Positions 1-6,196 of a DNA stretch of 6,688 bases are shown here, piece by piece. Numbering within the stretch: the first letter of the stretch is position 1; every line of letters begins with the position of its first letter. A program made the position numbers and the translations under genes. A model generated the notes under the pieces. The model did not search any database. It was not told the origin of the DNA and was given only the letters and a program-made list of their open reading frames with translations. Location of the stretch: NCBI GenBank assembly GCA_021741925.1, contig JAIOWW010000065.1, positions 1-6,688 on the forward strand, in the 5' to 3' direction. This DNA comes from Pontimonas sp. (GTDB taxonomy: Bacteria; Actinomycetota; Actinomycetes; Actinomycetales; Microbacteriaceae).

Positions 1-1252
1 ATGCCCCGAGCCCCGCACTGAAGGAATTCGCTTGCTGGACAACGTGGGATTCATCCGAAAAGCTTCGGACGGCGCAGACTGGGCCGAAAATTTCTTGACC
101 CCACAGGTCGACGTCCTTCTCACATTCGACAAGGGTGGGAGGAAGGAACCAGCCTCGTTCATTGGTGTGGGAGGTTCGGGACACTGCGGAGCCTGCGGCC
201 TCCGCGTTCGAGACCAGATCTGTCAATCGCTCCACCTGCTGAGAGTTGATCAGGGGCCCCAGCTGGGTTTTCTCGTCGCTCGGGTCACCCATCGTCAAGT
301 CGCTCATGCGTTCCCATAGTCGACTGACGAGCTCGTCGTAATGACTTTCGTGGATGAAAACGTTGTTCGCCGCCAAACAAGAGGCGCCGTTGTTTCGGAA
401 CTTAGCAAGCATGAGTGCCTCGAGGGCGACATCGAGGTCTGCGTCCTCGCACACGATAAAAGGTGCTTGGCCCCCAAGCTCCATGGTGACTCGAGTCATC
501 GTTCGCATTGCTCGTTCCGCAACTTTCTTACCCACGACGGTGGAGCCGGTGAACGTGATGGAACGAACGAGGGGGTGATCAATCATCGCCGTGGTGAGGG
601 TCTCGCCATCCCCCACCAGGACGCCAATAGCCCCTGAGGGTAAGTGGGGTTCACACAACTCAGTCAATGCCAAACTTGACAGGGGTGTGAGCTCCGACGC
701 TTTCTGAACCACCGGGCACCCGGCCGCTAGAGCCGCAGCAACCTTCCTCACGGGGATTGAGAGAGGGAAATTCCACGGACTTGCTGCCACGACAACACCC
801 ACTGGTTTCCGATTGACGAGGAATCGACGCTCGTCAGTGGTGAAAGAATCCCCTCTTTGTGTCGTGATGGCTTCAGCAAACCACTCGAAATAGCGCGCGG
901 AGAAGGCTACTTCGCCGTGTGCCTCCTTGAGAGGTTTTCCTGACTCAGCGGTGATGAGAGGCGCAAGGGAGTCAGCGTTGTTTCGCAGGGCTTCGGCGCA
1001 GTTGCGGAGAGCCGACGCTCTTTCGCGGCCAGAGGTAGCCGCCCATGTGGCTTGCGCTGTTGCAGCCGAGTCCACCGCAGTGTTGACATCATCGGTATTT
1101 GCCCAGCCCACAACCGCAAGTTCCTTTTTGGTTGCCGGGTTGGATAAAGAGTGTGCCTCCCCCGAAATAGCGGACCCACTGATTCGGCCAGCAACCGCGG
1201 GGCCGCCAGGAGCAGGGAGAAACTGTGTGGGATGAGATTTATTCTGTGTCAT
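1..1252 (-). CDS. NAD(P)-dependent aldehyde dehydrogenase, succinate-semialdehyde dehydrogenase-like (C-terminus cut off by window edge)
   Basis: Likely a cytosolic enzyme that oxidises an aldehyde, probably a semialdehyde, to the acid with NAD(P)+. The reading frame is open from the ATG at 1252 to the left edge and gives 417 residues; the family is usually about 450-500, so only the end is missing. Visible landmarks are PWNFP with oxyanion Asn161, QKASELTP with cofactor-binding Lys184, FTGST at 234-238, MELGG with general base Glu258, catalytic Cys292, and EIFGP with cofactor-binding Glu387. The stretch around ELGGQAPFIVCEDADLD and FRN most resembles succinate- and ketoglutarate-semialdehyde dehydrogenases. 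The catalytic loop is unusual: NNGASCLAANN in place of the common NAGQTC...NR. The start is set by GAGGAA just upstream and by a 4-nt ATGA overlap with the stop of the enolase-family gene, so it is the distal gene of the cluster seen here. Family assignment is firm; the substrate is not known. Confidence 0.93.
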   Translation of the reverse strand, partial: MTQNKSHPTQFLPAPGGPAVAGRISGSAISGEAHSLSNPATKKELAVVGWANTDDVNTAVDSAATAQATWAATSGRERASALRNCAEALRNNADSLAPLITAESGKPLKEAHGEVAFSARYFEWFAEAITTQRGDSFTTDERRFLVNRKPVGVVVAASPWNFPLSIPVRKVAAALAAGCPVVQKASELTPLSSLALTELCEPHLPSGAIGVLVGDGETLTTAMIDHPLVRSITFTGSTVVGKKVAERAMRTMTRVTMELGGQAPFIVCEDADLDVALEALMLAKFRNNGASCLAANNVFIHESHYDELVSRLWERMSDLTMGDPSDEKTQLGPLINSQQVERLTDLVSNAEAAGSAVSRTSHTNERGWFLPPTLVECEKDVDLWGQEIFGPVCAVRSFSDESHVVQQANSFSAGLGA

Positions 1253-2403
1253 TTTCTGAGTTCCTCCTGATGTACGGTCAACTGTTTGAAAGTGTCTGTG
1301 CGAAGTGTGACCCCGAGCCCTGGGCCAGTGGGAATAGTGAGCGAGCCGTCGGTCAACTCCAAAGAATGGTCGATGAGGTCCTCTCGAAGGGGGTTCTCCC
1401 TGATGTCCATTTCCATCCAGGCAACACTGGCGTTCGCCCCAGCGACCTGCAGGCTCGCGGCAATACCCACCGCACTTCCGTAGCAGTGTGGTGCGACGTT
1501 GCACTGGGTAGAAGCGGCGTGGAGCGCAACCTGGTGCGCCAGAGTGAGACCACCCGATTTGGTGAGATCGGGTTGGATGGTCTGGATTCCCCCGGAGCGC
1601 AGGTAAGAATCGAAGTCCTCCAAACCGTAGACGTTTTCCCCCGTTGCGATGGTCATGCCGGTGCGCTCGTGCAACGACTGGAGATCGTGAACTCCGTCTC
1701 CTGCGTGGGGTTCCTCCAACCACCCAATGTCGAATTTTTCTATAGCTCCACACAATGATGTGGCCTCCTCGAGCCCATACGCTTGATTTGCATCCACAAA
1801 GAGCTGTATGCCGTATCCGAGGGCCGATCGGGCTTCCTCAATGATGGCGACATCACGCTCCTGACCGAAACCGATTTTGACCTTTACTGCGAGGTAACCT
1901 GCCGCGAGAGCTGTGTCACACAGAGCCGTGACGTTGTCCGGTCCTACCCCGCTGGCGTAGGCCGGCACAGTTCGATGTTCCGTCTCACTTCCCTGCAGAA
2001 GCTGCCCACTTGATGCCGCGCTAGCTTTCCCCAGCAGATCCCAGAGAGCGATATCGACACCACTGATGGCTTGCCACATCGGTCCCGGTGCGCCCCACTG
2101 TCTCCCCACGGGCAACAGGGCTTCGGTGAGTTTTTCTTGAACGACTTCGGGGGAGGAAACATCCGCTCCCACGAGTAGAGGGCCAACACCGTCGATCATG
2201 GTGGCGAAACGCTCTTTCTCCGCCCAGGAGGGGTAGTTGATCCAGGTTTCGCCCACACCCGTAATCCCATTCGCTTCAATCTCCACCAGGCAGAGCTTTC
2301 GACTAGTCAGCCGGGAAAACGACATTTGAATCGACTGCTGAATCGGCGCGGACAACAGTGTCACCGTGAGACGGTCGACGATGAGTGGTCCGAGAGATGT
2401 CAT
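1249..2403 (-). CDS. Mandelate racemase/muconate lactonizing enzyme family protein (enolase superfamily), mandelate racemase subgroup
   Basis: A 384-residue protein with an N-terminal capping domain (about 1-130, with GITGVGET at 46-53) and a TIM-barrel domain. Members abstract the alpha proton of a carboxylate, with Mg2+ stabilising the enolate; dehydration of sugar acids and racemisation are the usual outcomes. The catalytic set is complete: Lys174 and Lys176 in VKVK, metal ligands Asp204 (VDANQ), Glu230 (WLEEP) and Glu256 (ATGEN), and the Asp279/His306 dyad (QPD, APHCYG). Lys-x-Lys plus a His-Asp dyad marks the mandelate racemase subgroup rather than the muconate-cycloisomerase type, which has a second lysine. 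Length is normal. The ATG lies 2 nt after the stop of the hydroxyacid dehydrogenase gene and has no clear Shine-Dalgarno sequence, which suggests translational coupling. Its stop overlaps the start of the aldehyde dehydrogenase gene. A sugar- or hydroxy-acid dehydratase is the likeliest role; the substrate is unassigned. Confidence 0.93.
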   Translation of the reverse strand: MTSLGPLIVDRLTVTLLSAPIQQSIQMSFSRLTSRKLCLVEIEANGITGVGETWINYPSWAEKERFATMIDGVGPLLVGADVSSPEVVQEKLTEALLPVGRQWGAPGPMWQAISGVDIALWDLLGKASAASSGQLLQGSETEHRTVPAYASGVGPDNVTALCDTALAAGYLAVKVKIGFGQERDVAIIEEARSALGYGIQLFVDANQAYGLEEATSLCGAIEKFDIGWLEEPHAGDGVHDLQSLHERTGMTIATGENVYGLEDFDSYLRSGGIQTIQPDLTKSGGLTLAHQVALHAASTQCNVAPHCYGSAVGIAASLQVAGANASVAWMEMDIRENPLREDLIDHSLELTDGSLTIPTGPGLGVTLRTDTFKQLTVHQEELRK

Positions 2404-2405
2404 GA

Positions 2406-3293
2406 TCAGGCGCGGGGCAAGTCTCGATATGCAGCAAGAACCGCACTTGTGTCGCGGTGCCCAAGACCCAGGTTCATGGCGAGGGAATTGATGTGAGCGA
2501 CCGTTGCCGCAATGGGAGCTGTCGTTCCGGAGGACTCAGCCAGGCTGAGAGCGAGGTTCACATCTTTTGCCAACAGTTTCAAGGAGAAGACCGGATCGTC
2601 ATCTCCACTCACCATTCGTGGAGCCAGATCCAGAAAGAGTTTGGACACGGTGGCGGCTCCGGAGTTCGAAATTGTGTCGACAAACAGCGCCGGGTCAACG
2701 TGGTTGTCCTCGCAGATTGCCAGCATTTCGGCGGTGACCGCGTTGATGGCCCCAAACATCAGATTGTTCAGGAGTTTGACGACAGAGCCTGCCCCCGTGG
2801 AGCCCACACGGACAACGTTGGCGGCAACCGTCGCGAGAAGAAGCTCGGACACTTGTGAGATCTCCTGGTCCTCGCCCCCGATGACCAGTGTCCAGGTTCC
2901 GCACCCTTGGGGCCTGCCGAGCACCGGCGCGTCGAGGTAGGTAATTCCCTTCTCGGCCAGCGTCAGAGCTGCCGTGCGCGAAGTCCCAGGATCGACCGTT
3001 GAGAGGTCCACCACTGTTGTTCCACTACTCGCATTAACCAGGTGTTCGTTTACTAACTTCAGAACATCCTCGGGGAGAGGAAGGAAGAGCAGAATCACCC
3101 GGGAGGAGGTAGTCGCTTCCAACGGATTGTCTGTCACCGTTACCCCAGCTTCAGAGCTGTGAGAGCGCGAGGTCTCGCTGGGGTCATATCCCGTCACACT
3201 GAGGCCGGCTGCTAATGCTCGCTCCGCAGCTCGCCCTCCCATGACCCCGAGGCCGAAGATTGCTACATCAGTCGCATTGTGTTCTGTGGGCAT
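2406..3293 (-). CDS. NAD(P)-dependent beta-hydroxyacid dehydrogenase (3-hydroxyisobutyrate dehydrogenase / tartronate-semialdehyde reductase family)
   Basis: A 295-residue oxidoreductase of normal family length that interconverts a short 3-hydroxy acid and its semialdehyde or oxo form. The N-terminal Rossmann domain shows GLGVMG at 14-19 and an acidic residue, Asp37, at the end of the second strand, which may favour NAD over NADP. The substrate loop reads DAPVLGRPQG at 121-130, where the family norm is DAPVSGG; the usual substrate-binding serine is Leu125. The helical domain carries the catalytic Lys173 in KLLNN and the conserved Lys243-Asp244 of LAKD. A good Shine-Dalgarno sequence, AGGGAG, lies upstream of the ATG. 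The regulator gene ends 36 nt upstream and the enolase-family gene begins 2 nt downstream, so it is the first enzyme gene of the cluster. In sugar-acid pathways such enzymes often reduce tartronate semialdehyde, but the altered loop argues against simply copying that name. Confidence 0.92.
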   Translation of the reverse strand: MPTEHNATDVAIFGLGVMGGRAAERALAAGLSVTGYDPSETSRSHSSEAGVTVTDNPLEATTSSRVILLFLPLPEDVLKLVNEHLVNASSGTTVVDLSTVDPGTSRTAALTLAEKGITYLDAPVLGRPQGCGTWTLVIGGEDQEISQVSELLLATVAANVVRVGSTGAGSVVKLLNNLMFGAINAVTAEMLAICEDNHVDPALFVDTISNSGAATVSKLFLDLAPRMVSGDDDPVFSLKLLAKDVNLALSLAESSGTTAPIAATVAHINSLAMNLGLGHRDTSAVLAAYRDLPRA

Positions 3294-3329
3294 TGGTGAC
3301 TCCCTATCGTTGTCGTTGAGAAAAAGGAT

Positions 3330-4016
3330 TTATGGCTGTGCGGGGAACTCTATTTTCAAACTCTCCCGAAGCCGTTGGATGTGACGACGTGCGGCCTCCT
3401 CGGCTTCGCTGGGGTTTCTGTTACTGATGTGGTGAAAAATTGAACGATGCTCGTCGAGCGCTAAGGCGATTCCCCCCGGCCCCTTGTGAGTCGTCTTCAT
3501 AGCGATATCGATTTGGCTTCTCAACATGCCGAGGTTTGTGGTCAACCGTTCGTTTCCTGCAATCTCCAGAATGCTCGTGTGGAATTCGCGGTCGAGATCG
3601 AAGTGGCTCTGAATGTTTGAGTCCTTCACGGCCCGATCGTGAGCGGTCAAGATTTCTTCCAAAACTGTCAACTGTTGGGGGGTTCTGCGCAGCGTGGCCA
3701 GGCGGGCAGCGAGCCCTTCGAGAACCTCCCTCAGAAGATAAATCTCTACAAGATCATTTCCTGTCAGATCAACAACAACGGCCCCACGGTTGGCGCGTTT
3801 CACCGCGAGCCCTTCGCTGACGATTTCGGCTATTGCTTCCCGAGCAGGTGTTCTACTCACCCCCAAAAGTTTGGCAATTTCAGGAACCGACAGACGGCTT
3901 CCGGGAGGAAGTTTGTGATCGAGTATTAGCTCCCGAAGCACATACTGTGTTTGCACGGTCAGCGAATCCTGTCTCAGGGGGAGACGGACATCGGAATTCT
4001 TGATTGCATGCAACAT
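3330..4016 (-). CDS. GntR-family transcriptional regulator, FCD (FadR C-terminal domain) subfamily
   Basis: A 228-residue DNA-binding protein, probably the ligand-responsive controller of the enzyme genes downstream. The winged helix-turn-helix covers about 18-82, with the typical LPPGSRLSVPEIAKLLGVSR stretch and a recognition helix around 53-65 (VSRTPAREAI). The helical FCD effector domain runs from about 89 to 215. It keeps the family's metal-binding positions: Asp142 and His146 (DREFH), His190 (DEH) and His212 (RRH), so it probably binds a carboxylate through a metal ion. The ATG at 4016 has no Shine-Dalgarno sequence at normal distance, and no in-frame ATG, GTG or TTG was found in the roughly 55 nt upstream. 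A leaderless start or a shorter protein beginning at the internal GTG (Val21) are alternatives. The regulator leads the operon and faces the divergent ABC exporter genes, which it might also influence. Confidence 0.92.
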   Translation of the reverse strand: MLHAIKNSDVRLPLRQDSLTVQTQYVLRELILDHKLPPGSRLSVPEIAKLLGVSRTPAREAIAEIVSEGLAVKRANRGAVVVDLTGNDLVEIYLLREVLEGLAARLATLRRTPQQLTVLEEILTAHDRAVKDSNIQSHFDLDREFHTSILEIAGNERLTTNLGMLRSQIDIAMKTTHKGPGGIALALDEHRSIFHHISNRNPSEAEEAARRHIQRLRESLKIEFPAQP

Positions 4017-4025
4017 GTAAACAAC

Positions 4026-4054
4026 AGGATTCCGGATTACTCCTCCTCTGTCAA
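4026..4054 (-). promoter_or_regulatory. Possible promoter of the GntR-led operon
   Basis: Read on the minus strand, a perfect TTGACA (4054-4049) is followed after 17 nt by AATCCT (4031-4026), which matches the -10 consensus at only three of six positions. The predicted start of transcription would fall almost on the ATG at 4016, which would fit a leaderless message and the missing Shine-Dalgarno sequence. The -35 hexamer overlaps the left arm of the 4050-4067 dyad, so a bound repressor there would block it. The weak -10 keeps confidence low. Confidence 0.3.
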
Positions 4055-4067
4055 TTGCGGTGTTGAC
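4050..4067. repeat. Inverted repeat GTCAA-N8-TTGAC, candidate operator
   Basis: Five perfect base pairs with an 8-nt spacer; one mismatch further out the symmetry resumes with a C/G pair. The two arms also read as divergent -35-like hexamers: TTGACA on the minus strand and TTGACT on the plus strand. Its place just upstream of the regulator gene fits autoregulation by the GntR protein. It could equally be a chance dyad, because five-base arms are short. Confidence 0.35.
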
Positions 4068-4199
4068 TGGGGTGGTCGTGTGACCTCAGAAATTGGCGCC
4101 CTCCATCCCATGGTTGGCGGGGCTTCACACGTGATTTCTCGGTCACCGTTGTATCCAGATGGTGGTGGGATATTTCCGCTACTCTAAGCGAGCTCCACC

Positions 4200-4206
4200 A
4201 GAGGAA
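4200..4206 (+). promoter_or_regulatory. Ribosome binding site that decides the ABC ATPase start
   Basis: AGAGGA ends at 4205. This leaves 3 nt to the upstream TTG at 4209 but 9 nt to the GTG at 4215. The second spacing is in the working range and the first is too short, so the GTG is preferred as start codon. Confidence 0.55.
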
Positions 4207-4214
4207 AGTTGATT

Positions 4215-5183
4215 GTGACCGAACCGTTCATTCAGGCGACGAACCTGGTCAAGACCTACACCGCCGGCAAACGAGTGGTGAAGGCTCTCGATGATTTGTC
4301 CCTCAGCGTTCCTCGCGGCACTGTCCAAGCTCTGTTGGGTCCCAATGGTGCCGGGAAAACCACCACCGTCAAGGTTCTGACCACTTTGACGAAACCGGAC
4401 TCGGGTTCCGCCACGATCGGTGGAGTCAATGTCATCGAGCAACCCGATCAGGTTCGCCGGATGATCGGGGTGAGCGGTCAATATGCCGCGGTCGATGAGA
4501 ACATGACCGGGTTTGAAAACCTCGACATGGTCGGCAGGCTCTATCACCTCACTCCCGAAGAGTCCCGAAAACGAGCTCGCGAACTGATTGAAATGTTTGA
4601 CTTGGTGGAGGCCGGTGATCGCCCTGTCAAAGGGTTCTCCGGCGGTATGCGCAGGCGCATTGACCTTGCTGGTGCTCTCGTGGTGAACCCACCAGTGTTG
4701 TTCCTGGACGAGCCCACCACTGGTCTTGACCCGAGGAGCCGCCTGGCGCTCTGGGACGTCATCAAGCGTTTGGTTTCTGATGGCACGACCGTGTTGCTCA
4801 CCACCCAATACTTGGAGGAAGCGGACCAGCTCGCTGACAACATTGCGGTCATCGATGAGGGCCGCGTCATTGCTCAGGGAACCAGCGATGAGCTGAAACT
4901 CCTCGTGGGCGGACAGCGCGTCGAGGTCACCGTTCACGATGTTGCCGATGTCGAGCGCGCGAAGGGCGTGCTTGGCCCTCACGTGACGGGCGACATTGCC
5001 ACCGGTGCGGATGAGAGAACACTGGTGGGGCCCGTCGACAACGCGGCTAAGTCCCTGCAGGCGGTGCTGAAAGCTATGGCGGATGCCGGCATCGAGCTCA
5101 ATGATGCTGGAATGCGCAGGCCCACTCTGGATGATGTTTTCCTGCAACTCACCGGACACAAGGCAGAGGAGGTCACCGCATGA
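4215..5183 (+). CDS. ABC transporter ATP-binding protein, DrrA-like (daunorubicin-resistance type exporter)
   Basis: A 322-residue cytosolic ATPase that powers the ABC-2 permease encoded next. From the GTG start, Walker A GPNGAGKT is at 42-49 (Lys48), the Q-loop Gln is at 89 in SGQYAAVDE, the signature SGGMRRR is at 142-148, and Walker B LFLDEP has Asp165 and Glu166. The switch position reads TTQYLEEAD, with Gln198 where most ABC ATPases have His; this is usual in the DrrA branch. A C-terminal region of about 100 residues after the nucleotide-binding domain is also typical of that branch and ends in RRPTLDDVFLQLTG. A TTG at 4209 would add two residues, but its Shine-Dalgarno spacing is too short. 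The stop overlaps the permease ATG (ATGA). DrrA-like pairs export hydrophobic drugs or lipids; the cargo here is unknown. Confidence 0.94.
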   Translation: MTEPFIQATNLVKTYTAGKRVVKALDDLSLSVPRGTVQALLGPNGAGKTTTVKVLTTLTKPDSGSATIGGVNVIEQPDQVRRMIGVSGQYAAVDENMTGFENLDMVGRLYHLTPEESRKRARELIEMFDLVEAGDRPVKGFSGGMRRRIDLAGALVVNPPVLFLDEPTTGLDPRSRLALWDVIKRLVSDGTTVLLTTQYLEEADQLADNIAVIDEGRVIAQGTSDELKLLVGGQRVEVTVHDVADVERAKGVLGPHVTGDIATGADERTLVGPVDNAAKSLQAVLKAMADAGIELNDAGMRRPTLDDVFLQLTGHKAEEVTA

Positions 5184-6004
5184 CCATGCTGACCCCGCGG
5201 GGAACCCCGCTGAGCAGATTTCTCTCCGATGGCTGGGTGACCACCAAGCGGAACTTGCTGAAAATCAAGCGCGTTCCCGACATTCTGGTGTTCACGCTGA
5301 TCCAGCCGATCATGTTCGTGCTGCTCTTCACCTACGTCTATGGCGGTGTCATCGAGATCCCTGGCAGCTCTTATGCGGAGTTCTTGATGGCGGGAATTTT
5401 TGCCCAAACCGTGGTCTTTGGCTCCACCTACTCGGGGTCCGCGATGGCGCAGGATTTGAAGGATGGCATCATCGACAGGTTTAGGACCCTGCCGATGAGC
5501 CCTGCAGCAGTGCTGGTGGGTCGCACGAACGGCGACATGTTCATCAATGCAAGCTCCATGGTCGTCATGATGGTGACCGGCTTTATCGTCGGGTGGCGGA
5601 TTCGATCCAGCTTCTTCGAAGCCGTTCTTGCGGTGGTGTTGCTCCTCCTGTTCGCCTACTCGTTCTCCTGGGTGATGGCCTATATCGGCATGAGCGTGAG
5701 AAGCCCAGAAATTATTAACAACGTCTCGTTCTTGGTGCTTTTCCCGCTGACCTTCATCTCCAACGCTTTTGTCCCCTCCGAGACCCTCCCCACACCCCTT
5801 CGGGTGTTTGCGGAGTGGAACCCAGTGTCGGCACTGGTTCAAGCAGCGCGGGAGCTGTTTGGGAACACGGCCCCTGGAACCCCGGTGGGGGATGCCTGGA
5901 CTAGCCAGAACCCGATCCTGACGGTGTTGCTCGGCATGGCGATCATGCTGGCCATCTTTGTTCCTCTCTCGATCAGGAAGTTCCAGTCGATTAGTTCCCG
6001 GTAG
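5180..6004 (+). CDS. ABC-2 type transporter permease, DrrB-like
   Basis: A 274-residue integral membrane protein that forms the export channel with the preceding ATPase, presumably as a homodimer with two ATPase subunits. About six hydrophobic segments are visible, near 34-54, 65-88, 119-138, 145-170, 178-197 and 245-264. The ABC-2 family stretch GIIDRFRTLPMSP lies at 96-108, after the second segment. FPLTFISNAFVP at 188-199 and the following EWNPVSALVQAAREL are also characteristic. Length is normal for DrrB proteins. GAGGAGG (5166-5172) lies 7 nt before the ATG at 5180, and the 4-nt ATGA overlap points to coupled synthesis of the two subunits. A second ATG at 5186 is in frame but worse placed. 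Substrate specificity cannot be inferred. Confidence 0.94.
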   Translation: MTMLTPRGTPLSRFLSDGWVTTKRNLLKIKRVPDILVFTLIQPIMFVLLFTYVYGGVIEIPGSSYAEFLMAGIFAQTVVFGSTYSGSAMAQDLKDGIIDRFRTLPMSPAAVLVGRTNGDMFINASSMVVMMVTGFIVGWRIRSSFFEAVLAVVLLLLFAYSFSWVMAYIGMSVRSPEIINNVSFLVLFPLTFISNAFVPSETLPTPLRVFAEWNPVSALVQAARELFGNTAPGTPVGDAWTSQNPILTVLLGMAIMLAIFVPLSIRKFQSISSR

Positions 6005-6018
6005 TAGTTCAGGCTGCT

Positions 6019-6042
6019 CTCGAGTGTGGTCCATACACTGAG
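6019..6042 (+). repeat. Small hairpin over the ribosome binding site of the DUF2256 gene
   Basis: CTC-g-AGTGT pairs with ACACT-GAG around a 7-nt loop, giving eight base pairs with one bulged G. The right arm contains the GAG of the only Shine-Dalgarno-like element, GAGG (6040-6043), before the ATG at 6047. No T-run follows, so it is not a classical terminator of the exporter genes. Confidence 0.35.
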
Positions 6043-6046
6043 GCAC

Positions 6047-6196
6047 ATGCCCCGCACAGCACTGACGAAGAACGGGTTTGAGCCCAAAACCTGCACTCGC
6101 TGTGGGCTGCCGTTTGAGTGGCGCAAAAAGTGGGCGAAGAACTGGGACCAAGTCCTCTATTGCTCGGAGAAGTGTCGACGAGGAGGGGCTTCCTGA
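6047..6196 (+). CDS. DUF2256 family small zinc-ribbon-like protein
   Basis: A 49-residue basic protein matching the DUF2256 pattern as I know it: a CxxCG-PFEWRKKW-A-NWD-V-YCS-KCR core. Cys16 and Cys19 (CTRC) and Cys39 and Cys43 (CSEKC) look like four zinc ligands, and the FEWRKKWAKNWD stretch at 23-34 between them is rich in Trp and Lys. The function of the family is unknown; a nucleic-acid or protein contact is only a guess. The ATG at 6047 follows the exporter permease by 42 nt and has a weak GAGG at short spacing. Its stop overlaps by one base (TGATG) the start of the next gene, whose strong Shine-Dalgarno sequence lies inside this one, so the two are probably translated together. I recall DUF2256 genes beside photolyase/cryptochrome genes in other bacteria; none is visible here. 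Confidence 0.85.
   Translation: MPRTALTKNGFEPKTCTRCGLPFEWRKKWAKNWDQVLYCSEKCRRGGAS
6181..6188 (+). promoter_or_regulatory. Strong ribosome binding site for the 100-residue protein
   Basis: AGGAGGGG lies 7 nt before the ATG at 6196. It fixes that ATG as the start in preference to the in-frame upstream ATG at 6118, which sits inside the DUF2256 gene without such a site. Confidence 0.65.

Larger units (their letters stand above)
4017..4214. promoter_or_regulatory. Divergent intergenic region between the GntR-led cluster and the ABC exporter
   Basis: This 198-nt stretch must hold the promoters for both directions. Small dyads visible by eye are GTCAA-N8-TTGAC (4050-4067), GGTC-N4-GACC (4074-4085), TCAC-N2-GTGA (4125-4134) and CGGT-C-ACCG (4140-4148). 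No coding frame with family likeness was seen. A plus-strand promoter could be TTGTAT (4149-4154), 16 nt, TATTTC (4171-4176), but the match is poor. Confidence 0.6.

Noticed and set aside
32..637. Two plus-strand frames of 95 and 98 codons near the left edge
   Set aside because: The minus strand here is a continuous aldehyde dehydrogenase frame with Asn, Glu and Cys catalytic motifs; the plus-strand frames are its shadows.
1225..1758. A 177-codon open frame on the plus strand
   Set aside because: It is antisense to the enolase-family gene, which has every catalytic residue in place. No motif or ribosome binding site supports it.
3294..3329. A terminator between the regulator and the dehydrogenase gene, suggested by CCTTTTTCTC on the minus strand
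   Set aside because: No stem precedes the T-rich run, and the 36-nt gap contains a good ribosome binding site for the next gene.
4063..4091. A plus-strand promoter with TTGACT as -35 for the ABC genes
   Set aside because: At 16-18 nt downstream the sequence is CTCAGAAA, with no acceptable -10 element, so it was not listed as a feature.
4179..5159. A 326-codon open frame on the minus strand
   Set aside because: It lies antisense to the ABC ATPase, whose Walker and signature motifs are unmistakable. Its own translation is low in complexity, rich in His, Gln and Asp, and shows no family motif.
6118..6195. A longer, 126-residue form of the acidic protein starting at 6118
   Set aside because: The extra 26 codons lie inside the DUF2256 gene in another frame, and no Shine-Dalgarno sequence precedes 6118, while AGGAGGGG sits ideally before the ATG at 6196.
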